Origin: Acidobacteriota bacterium
GTDB lineage: Bacteria; Acidobacteriota; Polarisedimenticolia; J045
NCBI GenBank assembly: GCA_024276295.1
Contig: JAJRXN010000259.1
Location: 1 to 8,758 of the forward strand
DNA: 8,758 nt
Direction: 5' to 3'
Positions 1 to 6,218 of the stretch are shown in pieces. Within the stretch, counting starts at the first letter, position 1. Each line of letters opens with the position of its first letter. The notes beneath the pieces were generated by a model. That model was given only the letters and a program-made list of their open reading frames with translations, was not told the DNA's origin and searched no databases. The position numbers were made by a program, and so were the translations under genes.

Positions 1-421
1 CCGCGAACACCTGGCGCCCGGCGGGCGTTTCGTCTTCGACGTGTACTGTCCGGCCCGGATCGGGCCGGAGGACCGCACGCGCCTGCGGGCGCTCGAGGGG
101 GCGGCGGCCGAGCGCCATCACGTCGTCTCGTTCGAAGCCGATGGCGCGCAGATCGACGTCTTCGAGTCGGACTGCTGGGATCCCGACCGGCAGCGGATCG
201 ACGCCACGTACCACTACACGATCCGGCGCGGCGAGAAGGTCGAGTACGCGATGCAGACGATCTCGCAGCGCTACGTCTACCCCGAGCAGCTCGAACGGCT
301 GCTCGCCGAGGCCGGAATCGAGCTGCTCGAGCGCCGGGGCGACTTCGAGGGCGCGCCGTTCGATCCGGATGACGGCCTGTTCGTCGGCGTGGCGCGACGT
401 GTCGGGACGGGCGAGGGATGA
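1..421 (+). CDS. Class I SAM-dependent methyltransferase, C-terminal part (5' end outside window)
   Basis: The frame is open from base 2 with no stop, so the gene begins before the window; 139 residues are visible. It starts in REHLAPGGRFVFDV, the strand-4/strand-5 region of the Rossmann-type class I methyltransferase fold (an L-x-PGG-x-hydrophobic stretch followed by FDV). Near the end, RYVYPEQLERLLAEAGIEL is the usual 'F/Y-P-x-E-hxxLLxxAGF' segment, followed by a short strand LFVGVARR that closes the sheet. The SAM-binding motif I (GxGxG) would lie upstream and cannot be seen, so the substrate is unknown. A GTG at 41 could be mistaken for the start, but it falls inside a conserved motif. 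The TGA stop overlaps the ATG of the next gene (ATGA, 418-421), which suggests translational coupling. The family call is fairly sure; the specific function is not. Confidence 0.8.
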   Translation, partial: REHLAPGGRFVFDVYCPARIGPEDRTRLRALEGAAAERHHVVSFEADGAQIDVFESDCWDPDRQRIDATYHYTIRRGEKVEYAMQTISQRYVYPEQLERLLAEAGIELLERRGDFEGAPFDPDDGLFVGVARRVGTGEG

Positions 422-1053
422 GTTCACCGTTCGATGACGGCTACGAGACCCTCGCAGGAGACTCCGAGGTCGAGCACCGGGAGCGTGGTTCGCGCTTCCT
501 GGCGCTGGCGTCCCCGGTCACCGGCGAGCAGCAGGCGCTCGCCGTGCGGAACGCGGTGCGGCGGCGGCACCACGACGCGACGCACCACTGCTGGGCGTTC
601 CGGCTCGCGCCGCCCGAGGCGCCGGTCGAGCGCGGCGACGACGACGGCGAGCCGTCCGGGACGGCGGGTGCGCCGATCCTGTCGGCGATCCGCCACCGGC
701 GGCTGTTCGACGTCGTCGTGGTCGTCACGCGCTGGTTCGGTGGAACGAAGCTCGGCACCGGCGGACTGGCACGCGCCTACGGCGAGACCGCCCGGGCCGC
801 CCTGGAAACGGCCCCGCGGCGCCGCGTCGACCGGGTCGCCGTGCTCGAGCTGCGTTGCGCCTGGGACGTCCTCGGCGCGCTCGAGGCGGAACTGGCACGC
901 CATGGCGACGCGTTGCGCGGCGTCGAACGGCGATTCGGCGGCGATCCGGTGCTGGAGGTGCGCGTCCTGCGCAGCCGGGCCGAAGCCCTGCGCCGGCGCC
1001 TCGTCGACGCGGCAGCCGGCCGGCTGACGATCGAGGTTCTTCCGGACCGCTGA
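418..1053 (+). CDS. yigZ: YigZ/IMPACT family protein
   Basis: This is a 211-residue protein, close to the roughly 200-residue length of bacterial YigZ. The N-terminal UPF0029/IMPACT domain (about residues 15-125) shows the family signature in order: SRF at 25-27, DATHHCWAF at 53-61, DDGEPSGTAGAPIL at 75-88 and TRWFGGTKLGTGGLARAY at 104-121. Residues from about 138 to 208 fit the C-terminal ferredoxin-like DUF1949 domain. Eukaryotic IMPACT regulates the eIF2 kinase GCN2; the bacterial role is not settled, though a translation- or RNA-related function has been proposed. The ATG at 418 overlaps the upstream methyltransferase stop and has a purine-rich GGGACGG stretch just before it, so the two genes are probably co-transcribed. 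The TGA stop at 1051-1053 faces the helicase stop only 11 bases away. The family assignment is secure and the cellular role open. Confidence 0.93.
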   Translation: MSSPFDDGYETLAGDSEVEHRERGSRFLALASPVTGEQQALAVRNAVRRRHHDATHHCWAFRLAPPEAPVERGDDDGEPSGTAGAPILSAIRHRRLFDVVVVVTRWFGGTKLGTGGLARAYGETARAALETAPRRRVDRVAVLELRCAWDVLGALEAELARHGDALRGVERRFGGDPVLEVRVLRSRAEALRRRLVDAAAGRLTIEVLPDR

Positions 1054-1075
1054 CTCGTGCGCGGTCAGCCGCGCA
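1049..1075. terminator. Candidate hairpin between convergent yigZ and helicase genes
   Basis: Two overlapping, mutually exclusive inverted repeats cover the convergent gene ends. GCTGAC (1049-1054) pairs with GTCAGC (1064-1069). TGCGCGG (1058-1064) pairs with CCGCGCA (1069-1075) around a TCAG tetraloop. Both opposing stop codons (TGA at 1051-1053 and TCA at 1065-1067 on the + strand) lie within this structure. No T-tract follows on either strand, so this is not a classical intrinsic terminator. A bidirectional terminator role is inferred from position only. Confidence 0.35.
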
Positions 1076-3278
1076 GCAGCGGGGCGTGGTTGACCGAGAT
1101 CCTGCGCAGCCGGCCGTTTCGGAACCTGATCTTGAGCCGCGGGCTGTCCGCGGGTCCGTCGACCGTCATCACGATCCCCGGGCCGAAGGTCGGATGCTCG
1201 ACGTGCATGCCGGGTCTCCAGGCGCCGCTCTCGTCGCCTGCCACCGGCTCGTACTCCACACGGCCGGTCCGGCGCGCCATCCCCGCGGCCGGAGTCGCGC
1301 GCCGCGCGGGGCGATCGGCGGCGGGAGCGACGTCGGGCGGTCCGCCGATCCGCTCGACCCGTTCCGGGGGCAGCTCGTCGAGAAAGCGCGACGGTCGGGC
1401 GTGGACCACCTGGCCGAACTGCGAGCGGAAGCGCGCCGAGGTCAGCGTGAGCAGGCGGCGCGCGCGGGTGATCGCGACGTAGAACAGCCGACGTTCTTCC
1501 TCGAGGCCGTCGTCTTCCGAGGTCGACCACGGGTGCGGGAACAGGTCCTCGTTCATGCCGACGATGAACACCGCGTCGAACTCGAGCCCCTTGGCGGAGT
1601 GGATCGTCATCAGCGACGGTCCGCGGCGGCCCTGCACGTCGTCGGTGTCCGAGCGCAGGCTGACGCGATCGAGAAAGCCGGCCAGCCCATCGGGAGCGCC
1701 GGCCTCGTCGTGTTCGCGGGCCGCGTCGGCCAGGGCGCCGATGTTCTCGGCGCGGCCTTCGTGATCGCCGGGAAACGCCTTTTCGAGGTAGTCGAAGTAG
1801 CCGATCGCCTCGGTGACGGCCTCGATCGTGCCGGCGGTCGTCGTCGTCGCCGCGAGATCGGTCAGGTCGCGGACCGTGCCGAGGAACGCATCGACCGCCC
1901 GCAGGGCGCGACCGGGAAGTTCCTCGGGCCGACCGGCCAGCGTCCGGGCCGCCTCGAACAGTGAGCAGCCCCGTGCCGCCGCCTCTTCGCCGATCCGGTC
2001 CAGCGTCTTCTGGCCCAGACCGCGCGGGGGCGTCGCCGCGGCGCGCAGGAAGTCCTGGTCCGATTCCGGATGCACGAGCATCCGCAGCCAGGCCAGCAGG
2101 TCCTTGACCTCGCGCCGCTCGTAGAACCGGAGCGCACCGACGACCCGGTACGGCACGTTGCGTGCCATCAGGCGGTCCTCGAACAGGCGCGAGGTGGCGT
2201 TGGTGCGGTAGAGGATCGCGCACTGCTCGAGCGGAATCGCGCCCTCGCGGGCCAGGCGCAGGATCTCCCCGACGACGAAGTCGGCCTCGTCGCGGTCCGC
2301 CTGCGTCTCGCAGAGACGGGCACGCGGGCCGTCCTCGATCTCGGTCCACAGCGTCTTATCGTACCGCTTGCTGTTGTGGCGGATCACGCTGCTCGCGATG
2401 GCCAGGATGTTCCCGGTCGAGCGGTAGTTGCGCTCGAGCTTGACGAGCTTCGCGTCCGGGTAGTCGCGCGTGAAGTCGAGGATGTTGCGGATATCGGCCC
2501 CGCGGAAGGCGTAGATCGACTGGTCTTCGTCGCCGACGGCGCAGATGTTGCGATGCCGCTCGGCGAGCATGCGGATCAGCCGGTACTGCAGCGGGTTGGT
2601 GTCCTGGTACTCGTCGACCAGCAGGTGGTGAATCCGCCGCTGGTAGCGCTCGGCCACGTCCGGCCGGGCCAGGAACAGCCGCACGACCTGCACGAGCAGG
2701 TCGTCGAAGTCGACGGCGCCGGCCCGTCTCAGGCGCGCTTCGTACTCCGCGTACAGTTCGGCCAGCAGGCGCTCGTCCGGGCGCCGGGCCTCGGCGGCGG
2801 CGTCCTCCGGCTCGACGAGCCGGGTCTTGTTGCGCGAGATCCAGCTCAGCACCTGTCGCGGAGGCAGGTCCTGGGGCGTCAGCCCGCGATCCTTGAGCGC
2901 CGCGCGGACGAGGGAGAGCTGGTCGGCCGAGTCGTAGACGACGAACGTCGGCGGGTAGCCGGCGGCGACGGCATTGGCACGCAGGACCCGCAGTCCGAAG
3001 GCGTGGAACGTGCCGACGTACGCTCCCGCGAGTTCGATCCCGAGCAGCGCCTCGACCCGCTCCTTCATTTCCCCGGCGGCCTTGTTGGTGAACGTCATCG
3101 CCACGAGGTCGCGGGGATCGACGCCGTGCTGGCCGACCAGCCACGCGATGCGGTGGGTGATCACGCGGGTCTTGCCGGAGCCGGCGCCGGCGAGGATCAG
3201 CAGCGGGCCGTCACCATGGGTCACGGCCTCGCGCTGGGAGTCGTTGAGGTCGGCGAGGATCCTGTCGAGATCGAGCAT
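1065..3278 (-). CDS. pcrA: PcrA/UvrD-type superfamily 1A ATP-dependent DNA helicase
   Basis: This is a 737-residue, complete 3'-5' SF1A DNA helicase; enzymes of this family act in nucleotide-excision and mismatch repair and in replication-fork and transcription conflicts. Motifs appear in order: Q-motif LNDSQREAV (11-19), Walker A GAGSGKT (31-37), Ia TFTNKAAGEM (62-71), Ib GTFHAFG (89-95), II VDEYQDTN (221-228), III GDEDQSIYAFRGADI (249-263), IV LERNYRST (281-288), V TIHSAKGLEFD (558-568) and VI EEERRLFYVAITRAR (593-607). After a linker rich in Ala, Pro and Arg (about 640-685), residues 694-735 (HPTFGPGIV, then LKIRFRNGRLRRISV) match the C-terminal Tudor-like domain that binds RNA polymerase in PcrA/UvrD. 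The ATG at 3278 is chosen because the Q-motif follows directly and GAAGG lies 4 bases upstream; the longer open frame to 3635 is low-complexity and overlaps the next gene. PcrA and UvrD cannot be told apart here. It is the last gene of a minus-strand unit. Confidence 0.96.
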   Translation of the reverse strand: MLDLDRILADLNDSQREAVTHGDGPLLILAGAGSGKTRVITHRIAWLVGQHGVDPRDLVAMTFTNKAAGEMKERVEALLGIELAGAYVGTFHAFGLRVLRANAVAAGYPPTFVVYDSADQLSLVRAALKDRGLTPQDLPPRQVLSWISRNKTRLVEPEDAAAEARRPDERLLAELYAEYEARLRRAGAVDFDDLLVQVVRLFLARPDVAERYQRRIHHLLVDEYQDTNPLQYRLIRMLAERHRNICAVGDEDQSIYAFRGADIRNILDFTRDYPDAKLVKLERNYRSTGNILAIASSVIRHNSKRYDKTLWTEIEDGPRARLCETQADRDEADFVVGEILRLAREGAIPLEQCAILYRTNATSRLFEDRLMARNVPYRVVGALRFYERREVKDLLAWLRMLVHPESDQDFLRAAATPPRGLGQKTLDRIGEEAAARGCSLFEAARTLAGRPEELPGRALRAVDAFLGTVRDLTDLAATTTTAGTIEAVTEAIGYFDYLEKAFPGDHEGRAENIGALADAAREHDEAGAPDGLAGFLDRVSLRSDTDDVQGRRGPSLMTIHSAKGLEFDAVFIVGMNEDLFPHPWSTSEDDGLEEERRLFYVAITRARRLLTLTSARFRSQFGQVVHARPSRFLDELPPERVERIGGPPDVAPAADRPARRATPAAGMARRTGRVEYEPVAGDESGAWRPGMHVEHPTFGPGIVMTVDGPADSPRLKIRFRNGRLRRISVNHAPLLRG

Positions 3279-3282
3279 CGAA

Positions 3283-3287
3283 CCTTC
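3283..3287 (-). promoter_or_regulatory. Ribosome binding site of the helicase gene
   Basis: GAAGG on the minus strand ends 4 bases before the ATG at 3278. It supports this start over the upstream in-frame extension. Confidence 0.55.
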
Positions 3288-3352
3288 GTCTGCTGGAAGA
3301 AGAGAAAAAGGGGTCTCGGGCGCGCTTCCGGAACGCGGGATTCTGCCACGGA

Positions 3353-3802
3353 TCAGCGCGGCGATCCCCCCGAGCGCCAGACGGTCCAGCGACGGCGAAA
3401 CCAGAGGCCGGCCGCGGCGCCCGCAAACGCCGCGAGCATGGCCAGGGCGGCGATCCACGGCATGGCGCGCGCCAGCTCGGCGGCGGCCGCCGGGCCGAGC
3501 GACTCCTCCCGCAGGTGCCGGCCGGCATCGAGCATCAGCATCGCGGCGAGGGCCGCGGAAAGGCCGCTGATCGAGACGCCGGCCAGCGGCGGCCGTGCCC
3601 CGACGAGCCCCCCGGCAAGCGCCGCGAGGAGGCACGCCAGGGCGGCCATGCCGGCGATCAGCGTCAGGGATCCGGCGAGGCCGCCGCGGAAGGCGAAGAG
3701 CCAGCCGCCGACGAACACGACCGCCGCCGGACGAAACGCGGCGCGGACCGACAGCACGACATCGGTGCTCGAAAACCGTCCGGACGGGACGCCCTGCTTC
3801 AC
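3353..3802 (-). CDS. Small multi-pass membrane protein of unknown function
   Basis: The protein is 149 residues if it starts at the GTG at 3802. Hydrophobic segments are at about residues 25-38 (weak), 45-67, 72-91 and 114-134. The last is followed by a basic FRRRW, so the C-terminus is probably cytoplasmic. No family motif is recognised. The 3802 start places the gene 29 bases after the stop of the upstream secreted-protein gene, but it has no good Shine-Dalgarno: the bases before it are pyrimidine-rich on the coding strand. A GTG at 3757 would give 134 residues beginning just before the first hydrophobic segment and is a fair alternative. The frame stays open upstream to about 4651, but that part overlaps the better-supported gene 3832-4593 and is Arg/Pro-rich noise. 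Clear helices and hydrophobic-biased composition make it a likely real gene; the start is unsure. Confidence 0.65.
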   Translation of the reverse strand: MKQGVPSGRFSSTDVVLSVRAAFRPAAVVFVGGWLFAFRGGLAGSLTLIAGMAALACLLAALAGGLVGARPPLAGVSISGLSAALAAMLMLDAGRHLREESLGPAAAAELARAMPWIAALAMLAAFAGAAAGLWFRRRWTVWRSGGSPR

Positions 3803-3831
3803 GCAGGGGAGGATACCAGCGCCGGCGCCGG

Positions 3832-4593
3832 TCAGCGGGTGCGGATGGAAGAGCGCGCCAGCTCGACCCAGTCGAGGAGCTGCCGGACCTGGATCTCGAG
3901 CTGGGCGCTGGCGCCGAGGCGAGCGCGTCGCGCGGCGTATTCCATCAGTCCCTCGAACAGCAGGACCGACGGGCCGGCGATGGCGTCTTCCGGCTCGTCG
4001 AGCGAGATCGTCAGGTGGATCACGTCGAGGTCGGTGATGCGGGCCATCGCCAGCGTGCGTCCCGCACGCCACCCGAGGATCACGTCGCCGTAGCCGGGCA
4101 GTTCGGCGCGAAACGCCGGGCGGCCGAGTTCGCGCTCGAGCACCGCCACGCCGGCGTCGCGGCCGCCTTCGGCCAGCACGACCAGCGAGGCTTCCGTCAT
4201 CCGCGTCTCGTCGGCGAAGTAGAGATCGGCCTCGAGCACCATCAGGCCGGCGGGAGCCGGGAGGACACCGCCCGTCGCGTGGCGTCGCGGCGAGAGTCCG
4301 AGCTGCAGTACGCGCTGGCCCGGCCCGACGAGGTGCGCGCGCCGTGCGCGCGCCGCGCGGGTCGAGACCGCGCCCGGCTCGCAACCCATCTCGAGCCCGA
4401 AGGCGGCGGGAAGAGCCCGCGAGATGTCGGCGAGTTCCCGCTCGAGGATGCGCGCCTCGGCCGGCTCCGGCCTGTAGACCAGCACGGAGCCCGGGATGCC
4501 GGCGAGAGCGGGGCCCGCTGCCAGGCACGCCGCCGTCACCAGCACGGCTGGAAGCCGGGAAGTGCGACAGTGGACGTGGAAGGCCGTGTTCAT
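3832..4593 (-). CDS. Exported protein of unknown function
   Basis: This is a 253-residue protein with a clear Sec-type signal peptide: a basic start including CRTSR, a hydrophobic stretch at about 15-27 (PAVLVTAACLAAG), and a likely cleavage after ALA (residue 31). The mature part mixes alpha and beta segments. It includes an acidic helical stretch (EPAEARILERELADISRALP, about 43-62), a single Cys at 71 in MGCEPG, and a C-terminal helical region (about 214-250). I do not recognise the family. The ATG at 4593 is chosen over an upstream in-frame start at 4620 because a strong GAGGAGG lies 9 bases before it and the signal peptide follows at once. It is first in a minus-strand unit with the membrane protein (29-base gap) and the helicase, and diverges from the propeller-like gene. 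It may act with the downstream membrane protein at the envelope, but that is inference from position. Confidence 0.8.
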   Translation of the reverse strand: MNTAFHVHCRTSRLPAVLVTAACLAAGPALAGIPGSVLVYRPEPAEARILERELADISRALPAAFGLEMGCEPGAVSTRAARARRAHLVGPGQRVLQLGLSPRRHATGGVLPAPAGLMVLEADLYFADETRMTEASLVVLAEGGRDAGVAVLERELGRPAFRAELPGYGDVILGWRAGRTLAMARITDLDVIHLTISLDEPEDAIAGPSVLLFEGLMEYAARRARLGASAQLEIQVRQLLDWVELARSSIRTR

Positions 4594-4792
4594 CGGGCGG
4601 AACCTCCTCGGTCGCGGCATCGAAAGGTACCGCCAACCGACGGCGGTTCAACCGGATCTGGCGCGCGGCGCGGCGTCGGACGCGGACGGAAACAGATCAA
4701 ACGGCGGCGGACAGGTGACGTCGGTGCGGGTGGCCTTCGTCGCGGGAGATGGGCACAATGCGCGCGACGAACCAGCGGTTTCCGGGAGACAG
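4594..4792. promoter_or_regulatory. Divergent intergenic region expected to hold promoters for both directions
   Basis: These 199 bases separate two divergently transcribed genes for exported proteins, so both promoters should be here. The only sigma70-like hint I see for the + strand is CACAAT at 4754-4759 (4 of 6 to TATAAT), with a poor -35 match 17 bases upstream (TGGCCT, 4731-4736). No convincing operator repeat is visible. The assignment rests on gene orientation rather than motifs. Confidence 0.35.
4603..4609 (-). promoter_or_regulatory. Strong Shine-Dalgarno sequence of the exported-protein gene
   Basis: GAGGAGG on the minus strand has a 9-base spacer to the ATG at 4593. It fixes that start rather than the in-frame start at 4620, which lies upstream of this site. 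Confidence 0.75.
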
Positions 4793-5830
4793 ATGATGCA
4801 CTCGCGGTTGTCGATACCGAGGCTCTTCGGGCTGTCCGCGGTCCTTGCCATCGCGCTGCCGGCAGTCCCCCTGGCCGACACGCCCGCATCGAACCGGATC
4901 GCGGTCTCGTTGCTCGGCGAGCACCGCGTCGCGCTGCTCGACATCGGGACGCGGGAGATGGTGTCCATTCCCACGGGGCTCGATCCGGCAGGACTCGCCG
5001 TCGTGGGCGACAGCCTGTTCGTGGCCAACCGGGGGACGGAGCGCGCCCCCGGCTCGAGCCTGACGGAGATCGATCTCCGTCAGCGCCGCGCCGTGCGGAC
5101 GATCTTCGCCTGCGAGGCCTGCGCGCCGACCGCCTTGCTGTCGGGAGGGGACGGCGAGCTGTTCGTCACCGGCCAGCGGCATCGCGCCGTGCTCCGGTTC
5201 GAGCCGCCGTACGATGCCCCGGCGCGGGCGTGGATGACCTCCTGGGGTCTGCCGGTCTCCCTCGTCGCCGTACCGGGATCGGACCTCCTTCTGGTGGGCA
5301 TGGATCGGACCAACGAGGTCGGCGTGATCGACCCCGGCGACTCGCGTGCCCGGAGGCTCGCCCTCGACCTCTGGCCGCGACGGCCGCAGGCGCGGCCCGG
5401 TCACGCGGAGGTGTGGGTCGGTACGTCCCAGGGCTGGGTCTACGTGCTGACCCCGGACGTGCTGGCGGGAACCGCCGATCCGGAGCGGGTCAAGGCGCGG
5501 ACGCGGATTCTCGACATCGCCTTCGATGGCGGCGGCAGCCGGGCGCTCGTGGCCGCGGCGTCGGTGCCCGGTGTCGTCGTCATCGATGCCGAGCGACGTG
5601 AGGTGGTCAAGGTCAACACGTTTCCCAAGGCCGTTCGTCGGGTGTTGCGACAGCCGGGAACCGGCGACCGCTTCGCCCTACTGCTCGTGGAGTCCACCGA
5701 TGTCGTGATCACCGAACTCGACGAGACGGGCACGTTGCGCGAGCGGGAGCGCATCGACCTCGGCGCGCAGCCCGAGGAACTCGTGTGGTTGCCATCGAAC
5801 GGGATGTCGCCTTCCGGTCCGGGAGACTGA
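4793..5830 (+). CDS. Exported beta-propeller-like (YVTN/NHL-type repeat) protein
   Basis: The protein is 345 residues from the first of two tandem ATGs (4793 and 4796). GGGAG at 4784-4788 lies 4 bases before the first and 7 before the second, so the second is equally possible. Residues 1-28 form a signal peptide with a hydrophobic core LSAVLAIALPAVP and likely cleavage after PLA. The rest is built of short strand repeats ending in motifs such as DSLFVANRG (73-81), GELFVTGQ (121-128), DLLLVGM (164-170), AEVWVG (205-210), ALVAA (251-255) and FALLLVE (294-300), alternating with LLDIGTRE- or VVVIDAERRE-type turns. This is the pattern of YVTN/NHL/WD-like propellers. Cys107 and Cys110 form a CxxC (ACEAC) that could be a disulfide or ligand site outside the cytoplasm. 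No catalytic motif is visible, so the partner or ligand is unknown. The open frame extends back to 4496 but only as low-complexity sequence. Its stop lies 4 bases before purF. Confidence 0.82.
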   Translation: MMHSRLSIPRLFGLSAVLAIALPAVPLADTPASNRIAVSLLGEHRVALLDIGTREMVSIPTGLDPAGLAVVGDSLFVANRGTERAPGSSLTEIDLRQRRAVRTIFACEACAPTALLSGGDGELFVTGQRHRAVLRFEPPYDAPARAWMTSWGLPVSLVAVPGSDLLLVGMDRTNEVGVIDPGDSRARRLALDLWPRRPQARPGHAEVWVGTSQGWVYVLTPDVLAGTADPERVKARTRILDIAFDGGGSRALVAAASVPGVVVIDAERREVVKVNTFPKAVRRVLRQPGTGDRFALLLVESTDVVITELDETGTLRERERIDLGAQPEELVWLPSNGMSPSGPGD

Positions 5831-5834
5831 GCAG

Positions 5835-6158
5835 GTGTGCGGTTTCATCGGCCTGATCGGCACCGATGCCCCGGTGCGCGAGATCCACGACGGCCTGCTG
5901 GCGATCCAGCATCGCGGCCAGGACGCGGCCGGCATCGTGGCCTATGACGGGCGGTTCCACCTGCACAAGGGCGAGGGTCTGGTGCGGGACGTCTTCGATC
6001 CCGCGGCGATGGCCACCGTGCGCGGGGAGATGGCGCTCGGCCACGTCCGCTATCCGACGGTCGGCTCCGGCGGCGTCGAGGATGCCCAGCCGTTCGTGCT
6101 GACGCATCCGTTCGGGATCGCGATGGCGCACAACGGCAACGTCGTCAACTACAAGTAA
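5835..6158 (+). CDS. purF: Amidophosphoribosyltransferase PurF, N-terminal fragment ending at a premature TAA
   Basis: These are 107 residues of the class II (Ntn-hydrolase) glutamine amidotransferase domain of PurF. PurF transfers the amide nitrogen of glutamine to PRPP to make phosphoribosylamine, the first committed step of de novo purine synthesis in the cytoplasm. MCGFIGLIG carries the catalytic Cys2, exposed after Met removal. Next come IQHRGQDAAGI (25-34), GHVRYPTVG with Arg72, AQPF (84-87) and AHNGN with Asn100-Gly101 of the oxyanion/glutamine site. The GTG start at 5835 directly precedes the nucleophile codon; GGGAG at 5821-5825 is a plausible Shine-Dalgarno. The reading ends at TAA (6156-6158), where relatives continue with E-L. 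Sequence identity to PurF is certain. As a separate protein this fragment could not be active because it stops before the second half of the glutaminase fold. Confidence 0.85.
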   Translation: MCGFIGLIGTDAPVREIHDGLLAIQHRGQDAAGIVAYDGRFHLHKGEGLVRDVFDPAAMATVRGEMALGHVRYPTVGSGGVEDAQPFVLTHPFGIAMAHNGNVVNYK

Positions 6159-6218
6159 CTGGCCGAGCGGCTGCGCCGCCGTGGCCGGCGGCACCTGCTC
6201 TCGTGCTGTGACGTCGAG

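Noticed and set aside
424..2349. Long minus-strand open frame (641 codons) antisense to yigZ and overlapping the helicase C-terminal half
   Set aside because: Its translation is Arg/Pro/Gly-rich without domains, and both regions are explained by strongly conserved genes in other frames. Long shadow frames are expected at this G+C content.
3279..3635. N-terminal extension of the helicase to a start at 3635
   Set aside because: The extra 119 residues are low-complexity, overlap the membrane protein gene, and the helicase fold begins right after the ATG at 3278, which has its own ribosome binding site.
2070..4037. Long plus-strand open frame (655 codons) antisense to the helicase, membrane protein and exported-protein genes
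   Set aside because: It is the complementary reading of recognised genes, with low-complexity composition and no motif.
3803..4651. Extension of the small membrane protein upstream to 4651
   Set aside because: It would run through the exported-protein gene in another frame. That gene has a signal peptide and a strong Shine-Dalgarno, whereas the extension is Arg/Pro-rich.
4496..4792. N-terminal extension of the propeller-like protein
   Set aside because: It crosses the start of the divergent gene and would bury the signal peptide. The tandem ATGs at 4793/4796 with GGGAG upstream are better.
3595..5601. Plus-strand open frame of 668 codons spanning the divergent region
   Set aside because: It is Arg-rich throughout, crosses two genes on opposite strands and their intergenic region, and has no recognisable domain.
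6156..6158. Reassignment of TAA to a sense codon across the genome
   Set aside because: No other recognised gene in the window contains an in-frame TAA, so a single case is better explained by an error or point mutation. It is kept only as a remote alternative under the purF finding.
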